Below are positions 5,151-10,479 of a stretch of 10,479 bases of DNA, in pieces (position 1 is the stretch's first letter; each line of letters begins with the position of its first letter). Below the pieces are notes generated by a model. The model was not told the DNA's origin. It saw nothing but the letters and a program-made list of their open reading frames with translations, and searched no databases. Location of the stretch: positions 1-10,479 of the forward strand of contig JAUIFW010000027.1 of NCBI GenBank assembly GCA_030430105.1, given 5' to 3'. The translations under genes were made by a program, and so were the position numbers. The stretch comes from a bacterium (GTDB taxonomy: Bacteria; Patescibacteria; Gracilibacteria; 1-14-2-50-48-13).

Positions 5151-7466
5151 ATGAAACGGTGGCTAGTCCTTTTTTTCATCTTGATGCCAGTTGCTCTTGC
5201 GGGAGAGTGGCAGTGGGCGGAGCCAACGAAGGGCGAAGCGAATGTTGTTTTGGCTGCTGATGAAGAGGATGTGCTTGATGAAGCTCAAGAAGATACGGGA
5301 GATGCAGCCTCTGAGGAGTCGGGTGATACTCAGGACGAGGAGGTAGTGGATAATGACTCTCAACTATGGGATGGTCCTACGACCTTGCTCTTGTCAGAGA
5401 TCTATCCTGATCCAAGTGAAGGCTCTGAGTTTGTTGAACTTTATAATTTTGGCAGAGAAGAGGTGGACCTTACGGGGTGGTATCTTTCGGATGCTTCAGG
5501 TAAGGAGATTGAGCTGACTGGCACGTTGGTTTCTGGGGGGTATGCTGTTTTTGAAACGGTTCCTTCTTTAAATAATACGGGTGATACGCTTCTTCTGTAT
5601 GCGCCGAATGAAGAGAGAATAGATGGAGTCGTGTATACGGAGGAGGAGGTTAGAAAGGGTAGAACCCTTAGTCGATTTTGTGAGGTGAATGAACTTCGTT
5701 TTTGTGAAGTAATCCAGACCATTCCTACTCCAGGGGAGGAAAACGTACGGGATGTGTTAGGATTGGTGACAGAACCTCTGGAAGGCACTGTAGAATCTGG
5801 AACTGAGGTTGCGCTCATTCCTTCAAAGGAGGGTGCTACGGTGTATGTGACCTTTACTCCAGACGAGTTTGGATCGGAATTTGTCTATGAGCAGCCACTA
5901 GTAATCACTGAAACCACCACATTGTATGCCTTTGCCATGTTGGATGGGCAAGTTACTGAGATGGAACGATTTGAATTTGTGGTAGAAAGTTTCGAGAGAG
6001 AGCGAATAGATCGAGATGTGGTGATTAATGAGCTCATTCCAAAGGATGGTGGATACCTCGTAGAGTTGAAATCCTTTGAAAAGGAATATGTTTCACTTTT
6101 GGGCTGGTCAATTTTGACTGAGGAACAATCTGGGGTGTGTTCTCAGGATATACTTGGTTGTAGCTTGCTTACTCCGCTTCGAGGATTGCATTACTGGCAA
6201 AAGGACACGGTCTTTGTTGCTACGGAAGCCGATACGTTTTATCTAGTGGATCACTTGGGGCGAGTGGTGGATGAGGTTCAGGTTGAAGGAGGGGAAGGGA
6301 TGTCCTACGCTCGTGTGCGATATGGAGATCGTTCGCTAGCTTCCTTTCGTAATACTCGCCGCGGACTTTCCAGTAGTGAGTTTCTTTGGAGTTTGACAGC
6401 AACACCTGGGCAGGAGAATCTTGTGTATGTACTTGTGGAGGATGATGGTGATACGGATTTGTTGTCACAGGCTGAAGAAGCTACTCTCGGTACGAATGTA
6501 GATTCCACAGATTCTAATCTTGATATGCTCCCTGACTTCTTTGACCATGGTGAGAGTGTTTCTAGCACCTCTGCGTGGAATACCACACATTTTTTGTATA
6601 AGAGGTTTTTGACGGAGATGATTTCTTGGTCTGTTGTTGGTGCAGATAGTGCGTATTCCGTAGAAGGGCGGGGGTATCCTCTTGGAGAAGTGGATGTGAG
6701 GGTTAATGGAGAGGATGTGGAGACGGTGGAGACCTCTGGGGATGGTACGTTTGTACTTTCCTTTGTTGCTAGCGCTCCTGCATATATACAACTTCGTGCA
6801 CGAGATGTGCTTGGGTCGGAAGGATTTTGGACAGAGCCAGCGTTGCTTCCTCCTCTGGAAGAGGTGATCTCACTTCTTGATGAAGGTGATCTTGTCATTA
6901 CAAAGGTTCTAGCTAATCCAGAGGGACGTGATATGCCAGAGGCGGAGTGGTTTGAGCTCTTTAATGCTAGTGGGGAGGATGTTTCACTTGAGTATGTGGA
7001 AGTGTTTATAAATGATAGGGCGGCAGATCCTTTGACGGGGGTTTTGAAGGCTGGGGCCACTAGAATTGTCACGGGAGAAGAACTTGGAGAGGTGTTCACG
7101 AATACGGAAGGACGTATCGAGATACGGATGCAGGGGAGGGTGCTTGATGTATTTGAGTATGAGGATATGGGTGTTGATGAGGTTAGGGAAAGGGCAGGTC
7201 AGCAGGTGAATTTTTCTCTTGATGTATTTGAGCCTTTAGAAGTAGCTGCGCCTGAGGAAGAGGTTTTCGCTCCTTCCTATGAATTATTAGTGCCTTCAGA
7301 GGAGCAGGGAAGTATTCAGGAGATGGAGGAGGCTACCTTCTCTACAAGTTTAGTGCCAGTTTCGGATAGGCTGGAGGGGCTGGAGTACAGTTCTGCGAAT
7401 GCATTGCTTGCATATTTGTTTGGAGTAAGTACGCTCATGTCAGGATTTGTATTCTGGAAAGGCTAA
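5151..7466 (+). CDS. Secreted, C-terminally anchored surface protein with lamin-tail-like (LTD) domains
   Basis: 771 residues. Signal peptide MKRWLVLFFILMPVALA, then an acidic low-complexity linker (36-70). LTD 1 spans about 77-198: LLLSEIYPDP, EFVELYNFG, VDLTGWYLSD, closing with PTPGEEN. A chitobiase-C/Fn3-like domain spans about 207-279 (PLEGTVESGTEVALIPS, TTTLYAFAM). A second, degenerate LTD spans about 288-423 and again closes TPGQEN. A TSP3-like acidic motif (EDDGDTDLLSQAEEATLGT, 430-465) could bind calcium. An Ig-like region spans about 492-562. LTD 3 starts near 577 (LVITKVLANPEG, WFELFNASGEDVSLEYVEVF). A single hydrophobic segment at 749-768 followed by Lys-Gly anchors the C-terminus; there is no LPxTG. 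Domain calls are by eye. A role in adhesion or surface display is inferred. The ATG at 5151 is preferred over the TTG two codons earlier; there is no Shine-Dalgarno. rsmI starts directly after its TAA. Confidence 0.85.
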   Translation: MKRWLVLFFILMPVALAGEWQWAEPTKGEANVVLAADEEDVLDEAQEDTGDAASEESGDTQDEEVVDNDSQLWDGPTTLLLSEIYPDPSEGSEFVELYNFGREEVDLTGWYLSDASGKEIELTGTLVSGGYAVFETVPSLNNTGDTLLLYAPNEERIDGVVYTEEEVRKGRTLSRFCEVNELRFCEVIQTIPTPGEENVRDVLGLVTEPLEGTVESGTEVALIPSKEGATVYVTFTPDEFGSEFVYEQPLVITETTTLYAFAMLDGQVTEMERFEFVVESFERERIDRDVVINELIPKDGGYLVELKSFEKEYVSLLGWSILTEEQSGVCSQDILGCSLLTPLRGLHYWQKDTVFVATEADTFYLVDHLGRVVDEVQVEGGEGMSYARVRYGDRSLASFRNTRRGLSSSEFLWSLTATPGQENLVYVLVEDDGDTDLLSQAEEATLGTNVDSTDSNLDMLPDFFDHGESVSSTSAWNTTHFLYKRFLTEMISWSVVGADSAYSVEGRGYPLGEVDVRVNGEDVETVETSGDGTFVLSFVASAPAYIQLRARDVLGSEGFWTEPALLPPLEEVISLLDEGDLVITKVLANPEGRDMPEAEWFELFNASGEDVSLEYVEVFINDRAADPLTGVLKAGATRIVTGEELGEVFTNTEGRIEIRMQGRVLDVFEYEDMGVDEVRERAGQQVNFSLDVFEPLEVAAPEEEVFAPSYELLVPSEEQGSIQEMEEATFSTSLVPVSDRLEGLEYSSANALLAYLFGVSTLMSGFVFWKG

Positions 7467-8153
7467 ATGCTCTATATGGTTGCGACGCCCATTGGAAACA
7501 TGGGTGATATGACAGAACGGGGAAAGGAAATACTTGGATCAGTGGATCTGGTGCTTTGTGAAGACACGAGGCATACGGGGCAGCTTTTGAAGGCGTATGG
7601 GGTTTCTGCTAAGTTGCAGTCTTTTCATGGGCATTCTAGTGAGGAAAAGCTTCTTGATGTGCTCAGGCAGTTAGAAGATGGAGTGTCTATGGCTTATGTG
7701 TCTGACGCTGGAACACCGGGGATTTCTGATCCTGGGTTTGTCTTGGTGAAGGGTGCCGTGGAACGAGGTGTCGAAGTGGTGACAGTTCCTGGTGCAAGTG
7801 CCTTTTTGGCAGCGCTTATGGGAAGTGGATTGCCTACCAATACTTTTTGGTATGCAGGCTATATACCTGCGAAAAAGGGAAGGCAAACCTTGTTCGGTCA
7901 GTTTGAGGCTTCTGACCAGACCGTGGTTTGTTATGAATCGAAGCATCGTCTTTTGAAAACATTGTCTGTGTGGGCGGAATTGATGCCTGATCGGTATATT
8001 GTGGTGGCGAAGGAGCTTACCAAGATGCATGAGCGCTTTATTCGGGGTACAGCACTGGATGTATATGGGGTATTTGAAAAGGATGCGCAGTTGCAAAAGG
8101 GTGAATTCGTACTAATGGTTGCGCCCAAGGGGTTTTTATCTTTGAGTACCTAG
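7467..8153 (+). CDS. rsmI: RsmI, 16S rRNA (cytidine-1402-2'-O)-methyltransferase
   Basis: SAM-dependent enzyme of the tetrapyrrole-methylase fold that 2'-O-methylates C1402 in the 30S decoding centre. Signatures: LYMVATPIGNMGDMT at residues 2-16, CEDTRHTGQLL (31-41), YVSDAGTPGISDPG (77-90), VTVPGASA (105-112) and LPTNTFWYAGYIPAKKG (122-138). Length is 228 residues, shorter than the usual 270-290; it ends at the methylase domain (KGEFVLMVAP) without the small C-terminal extension found in many homologs. The ATG directly abuts the preceding stop (TAAATG), with GGAAAGG as a weak Shine-Dalgarno at 7456-7462, so it is translationally coupled to the surface-protein gene. Identification is secure; the shortened C-terminus is the only oddity. 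Confidence 0.95.
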   Translation: MLYMVATPIGNMGDMTERGKEILGSVDLVLCEDTRHTGQLLKAYGVSAKLQSFHGHSSEEKLLDVLRQLEDGVSMAYVSDAGTPGISDPGFVLVKGAVERGVEVVTVPGASAFLAALMGSGLPTNTFWYAGYIPAKKGRQTLFGQFEASDQTVVCYESKHRLLKTLSVWAELMPDRYIVVAKELTKMHERFIRGTALDVYGVFEKDAQLQKGEFVLMVAPKGFLSLST

Positions 8154-8171
8154 ACAAAGTATTTGTAGGTA
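8147..8171 (+). terminator. Possible hairpin spanning the rsmI stop codon
   Basis: TACCT (8147-8151) pairs with AGGTA (8167-8171), and ACAAA (8154-8158) pairs with TTTGT (8162-8166). That gives ten pairs with a two-base AG bulge and a GTA loop. The following TCTGTTGCTTTCT is only moderately T-rich, so this is either a weak terminator or a 3'-end stabiliser. A T7 run at 8203-8209 has no stem before it. The rest of the 114-base gap to dprA shows no clear promoter. Confidence 0.35.
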
Positions 8172-8267
8172 TCTGTTGCTTTCTATTGAGAACATACTTG
8201 GCTTTTTTTCGTGGATTTTGGAGACGGGGAGAGGGCAGACTGTATGTAGGTAGTTTTTCTCTAACTT

Positions 8268-9353
8268 ATGGAATCCGTCTATTTAGCAGCTCTACATTTG
8301 TTTCCACATATGACCCATGGGAGGCTTCGCTATCTCTTGGGGTATGGACAGCCCCGGAGTCTCTGGGAAGATTTTGATCTGTATATGTTTTTAAGTAGTG
8401 GGTTCACGAAGAGTCAGTTTCATGAGATGGAGGAGGCTCGGCGATTGCTTGATTTGAGAGGGATTGAAAGAGAGCTTAAAGATGGGGGAATACGGGTTCT
8501 TTCTTGTATGGATGAGGAGTTCCCTCCATTGCTTCACCATGTGGTTCCTGCTCCTGCAATTTTGTATGTGAAAGGCTCCTTTGATGTGTTGTCAGAGGAC
8601 TTAGTTAGCGTGGTGGGATCTCGTAGTATGACGAGCTATGGTAGACGTATGGTGGGGAAGTTTGTCGGAGCTATGCTTACTCGAAGTGTGAGACCGGTCT
8701 CAGGATTGGCACTTGGTGTGGATGGGGAGGTGGCGAGGGTTTGTGTAGAGCGAGGGAAGGCGCATGTGGCAGTGCTTGGGACTGGCGTGGATGTGGTGTA
8801 TCCAGCTTCTCATGCTGATTTGTTTCAAAAGGTTGTAGATACTGGTGGCGCCTTGGTTTCAGATTTTCCCTTGGGTACCTTGGCGAAGCCCTATCATTTT
8901 CCACTGCGGAATCGCCTTATAGCAATGCTTTCTAGGGCTACGGTGGTGATAGAGGCGAAGAGGAAGGCAGGATCCCTTGTGACCGCCAGGTTGGCGCTGG
9001 AGTATGGTAAGGATGTGTATGTAGTTCCCGGTCCTGTGGGTGCTGTTTGTAGTGAAGGATGTAATCAGCTGCTCTTGGACGGCGGGGCGGAGGTTTTGAT
9101 AGATGCAGAGCAGCTTATTGGTGCTGAGGCTTCAGATAAGAAAGAAATGAGGAATATTTGTGAAATAGAGAAAAACCATGGTTTTCCACAAGGTGAGAAG
9201 GGGATTTTGCAGCTTTTGGAACAGCCAATGAGGGTGGAAGAGCTATCCGAGAGGCTTGCTAAGCCAGTATCTGGTCTTCTTGTAGAGTTGTCTGAGCGAG
9301 AGCTTTTAGGAGAGCTTGTGTGTGAAGATGGTGTTTGGATGCTTTCCTCTTAA
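8268..9353 (+). CDS. dprA: DprA/Smf, DNA processing protein (RecA loader for transforming DNA)
   Basis: Binds incoming single-stranded DNA in the cytoplasm and loads RecA during natural transformation. 361 residues: a helical N-terminal region (about 3-60), the Rossmann core from about 75 to 285, and a C-terminal winged-helix domain (about 310-358, ILQLLEQPMRVEELSERL). Core motifs: FPPLL, PAILYVKG, SVVGSRSMTSYGRRM (114-128), VSGLALGVD (144-152), VAVLGTGVDVVYPASH (167-182), GALVSDFPLGT, FPLRNRLIAMLS (211-222) and GSLVTARLALEYGKDVYVVPGP (235-256). The usual SGLARGID-A-A-AH is altered here to SGLALGVDGEVAR. The ATG at 8268 has no Shine-Dalgarno; the pyrimidine-rich leader resembles its neighbours. 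It probably follows rsmI in the same transcription unit. It fits the transformation machinery conserved in many Patescibacteria. Confidence 0.95.
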   Translation: MESVYLAALHLFPHMTHGRLRYLLGYGQPRSLWEDFDLYMFLSSGFTKSQFHEMEEARRLLDLRGIERELKDGGIRVLSCMDEEFPPLLHHVVPAPAILYVKGSFDVLSEDLVSVVGSRSMTSYGRRMVGKFVGAMLTRSVRPVSGLALGVDGEVARVCVERGKAHVAVLGTGVDVVYPASHADLFQKVVDTGGALVSDFPLGTLAKPYHFPLRNRLIAMLSRATVVIEAKRKAGSLVTARLALEYGKDVYVVPGPVGAVCSEGCNQLLLDGGAEVLIDAEQLIGAEASDKKEMRNICEIEKNHGFPQGEKGILQLLEQPMRVEELSERLAKPVSGLLVELSERELLGELVCEDGVWMLSS

Positions 9354-9371
9354 TTATTTTAGAAAATATTA

Positions 9372-9399
9372 TTGACTTTTTGGCAAATTTGTATAGATT
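9372..9399 (+). promoter_or_regulatory. Putative promoter of the SLH/barrel-like gene
   Basis: TTGACT (9372-9377) with TAGATT (9394-9399) at 16-base spacing; TATAGA at 9392 is an alternative -10 at 14 bases. It lies in the only strongly AT-rich spacer of the window (9354-9434). Transcription would start near 9406, about 29 bases before the ATG. Confidence 0.55.
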
Positions 9400-9420
9400 T
9401 TAGGTAAATTTGAATATAAA

Positions 9421-9426
9421 AGGAGG
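9421..9426 (+). promoter_or_regulatory. Consensus Shine-Dalgarno of the SLH/barrel-like gene
   Basis: AGGAGG, preceded by AAA, lies eight bases before the ATG at 9435. It fixes that start. It is the only perfect ribosome binding site in the window and suggests high expression. Confidence 0.85.
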
Positions 9427-9434
9427 ACTTTTCA

Positions 9435-10479
9435 ATGAAAAAGTCTATTGGTTTAATTTTGGCAGCTTCTATATTTTTGGCACAGGCAGCTGTTGCTGCA
9501 CCTATCTCTCAGCAGGAGGTGTTTAGCAAGATGTCCCAGTGGCGGAAATATAATCCTGAAATTGCCTCCCTTCAAGGCGGTCGATCCCTAAAGATCACTC
9601 GGCTTGAATTTCTCCGTATGGTGCATGACACCATTAAGAATGCGGAAGCGGCATGTGGCGTTGAACCTCCCTCCGTGACTGTTGGGAAAGGCAACTTTCT
9701 TGCATCTTTTGAGGATATAGAACACCTCAATGATGAAAGCCGTGCTGTAATAAAGAAACTTACGATCTATTATCCTTGGATCATCGGCGTACGTGCCGAT
9801 GGCCATCTCTTCGACGAGAAGGGATTGAGTGGTGATCCTTTGCAAGAGGTGGACGCGACAAATGTTTTAAATAACCTCAATGAATATTTGAGGAAGGTTG
9901 AAGCGTCTTGTCAGGTCCATGTTCCGGTGCCTTCACCGGTGCCTACTCGGACTTCAACTCCGCCATCGCAAGATGGATGGGTTATTAAGCCCGAGACCAG
10001 CATTGGGTTTGGTGGTGGAGCTCAGCCAATCAAGGATCAGAATGGGGTAGTATTTAGTGGGAGTCTCTCTCATCATTTGCTCCTTTCGCCTCAGGCTGGT
10101 TTTGCATGGGGGCCATTCCTCAACTTGGGAGGTCACGTGATGACTAATCCTGTGAAATCTCGCTTTTATGTGGGGGATCAGTTGAAGGAAACGACACTGG
10201 CTAACAAATACTTTGTTGAAGGTGGCTTAAGTGCCAAATTCTACGGAGATGTTGTTGATGTCATGATTGATGCTGGTGGAGGCTATCACCAGTTTAGTGA
10301 CGGAGCCCAGTTCTTTCGCTCTAACTCAGGCTATACTGGTGGACTTCAGCTTACAGGTCATATGCCAGGAGGATGGGATCTGTTTGCCTCTAATCACCTG
10401 ACCTACTTTCCTCATCATGTCACTAGCGACCGATTCCTCTTTGCGAATCGAGCTCAGCTGGGGGCTGTGGTATATATGG
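9435..10479 (+). CDS. Exported protein with SLH-like N-terminus and beta-rich, outer-membrane-barrel-like C-terminus (3'-truncated by window edge)
   Basis: An open frame of 348 codons reaching the window edge without a stop. Signal peptide MKKSIGLILAASIFLAQAAVA, cut before AP. Residues about 53-130 resemble S-layer-homology repeats: ITRLEFLRMV closes one, then SFEDIEHL, AVIKKL, WIIGVRADGHLFDEKG form another (SLH consensus F-D-I ... I-x-x-L ... G-x-x-DG-x-F). Cys 74 and 159 flank it. A Pro-rich linker VPVPSPVPTRTSTPP (163-177), partly from a nine-base direct repeat CCGGTGCCT, leads to a Gly/aromatic-rich region with alternating hydrophobic residues (SIGFGGGAQ, SGSLSHHLLLSPQAGFAWG, FVEGGLSAKFYGDVVDVMIDAGGGY, TGGLQLTGHM). 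This looks like amphipathic beta-strands. SLH plus barrel is the layout of wall-tethering porins (OmpM, cyanobacterial OprB-like, Thermus/Deinococcus SlpA). A non-barrel surface protein is the alternative. It has its own promoter and a strong ribosome binding site. Confidence 0.7.
   Translation, partial: MKKSIGLILAASIFLAQAAVAAPISQQEVFSKMSQWRKYNPEIASLQGGRSLKITRLEFLRMVHDTIKNAEAACGVEPPSVTVGKGNFLASFEDIEHLNDESRAVIKKLTIYYPWIIGVRADGHLFDEKGLSGDPLQEVDATNVLNNLNEYLRKVEASCQVHVPVPSPVPTRTSTPPSQDGWVIKPETSIGFGGGAQPIKDQNGVVFSGSLSHHLLLSPQAGFAWGPFLNLGGHVMTNPVKSRFYVGDQLKETTLANKYFVEGGLSAKFYGDVVDVMIDAGGGYHQFSDGAQFFRSNSGYTGGLQLTGHMPGGWDLFASNHLTYFPHHVTSDRFLFANRAQLGAVVYM

Noticed and set aside
6305..7099. 264-codon open frame on the minus strand opposite the LTD protein
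   Set aside because: Ser/Thr/Pro-rich translation without domains, fully antisense to a gene with a clear signal peptide and domains; it arises from codon bias of the plus strand.
8186..8377. 63-codon frame between rsmI and dprA
   Set aside because: It overlaps the dprA N-terminus in another frame, has no ribosome binding site and has no recognisable features.
9172..9185. 14-bp palindrome AAAACCATGGTTTT in dprA
   Set aside because: Length is within chance expectation for 10 kb and it lies in an ordinary coding region.
1..9353. Alternative genetic code with TGA as glycine (code 25)
   Set aside because: The long, complete, Gly-rich genes contain no in-frame TGA, and reading through the TGA at 1259-1261 meets TAA at once.
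9355..9368. Small AT-only inverted repeat after dprA (TATTTTAGAAAATA) as terminator
   Set aside because: Six A/T pairs with a two-base loop and no U-tract; too weak, and it sits in generally AT-rich promoter DNA.

Overview
The window looks like chromosomal DNA from a bacterium with moderate GC and standard-code reading frames. The best guess is a Patescibacteria/CPR-type lineage. The reasons are adjacent multi-pass proteins built from VirB2/TrbC-like (T4SS_pilin-type) helical hairpins, a lamin-tail-domain surface protein, GtrA/GT2 envelope sugar genes, very tight gene packing and mostly Shine-Dalgarno-free starts. This placement is inference; no rRNA or other marker gene is present. All eight complete gene ends use TAA (5) or TAG (3) and none uses TGA, yet TGA is not read as sense either.

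Layout, left to right: (1) the 3' half of mraY, the peptidoglycan lipid I synthase; (2) a GtrA-GT2 fusion for polyprenyl-phosphate sugar chemistry, broken by a frameshift near 1200 that equals loss of one GGGAA unit; (3) queA on the minus strand, whose stop overlaps the GT2 stop tail to tail; (4) a divergent promoter region; (5) two adjacent plus-strand genes, each with a signal peptide and three successive membrane-hairpin units; (6) a promoter, then a large secreted multidomain protein (three lamin-tail-like domains, a chitobiase-C-like/Fn3-like domain, a TSP3-like acidic motif and a C-terminal membrane anchor), with rsmI directly behind it and dprA a little further on; (7) a gene with its own promoter and a perfect Shine-Dalgarno, running off the right edge, that encodes an exported protein with an SLH-like N-terminal region, a Pro-rich linker and a beta-rich, barrel-like C-terminal region.

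The middle of the window (about 2896-7466) could be a cell-surface or secretion module: two tandem-hairpin pilin-like proteins plus a modular adhesin-like protein. The flanking genes are housekeeping: wall synthesis (mraY), tRNA queuosine (queA), 16S rRNA C1402 methylation (rsmI) and DNA uptake/recombination (dprA). The items most worth following up are the triple-hairpin paralogs, the SLH plus barrel-like protein in an apparently CPR-like context, the 24-bp perfect palindrome inside queA and the frameshifted glycosyltransferase. No stretch longer than about 120 bases lacks a gene, and I saw no tRNA, rRNA, CRISPR array or insertion sequence.
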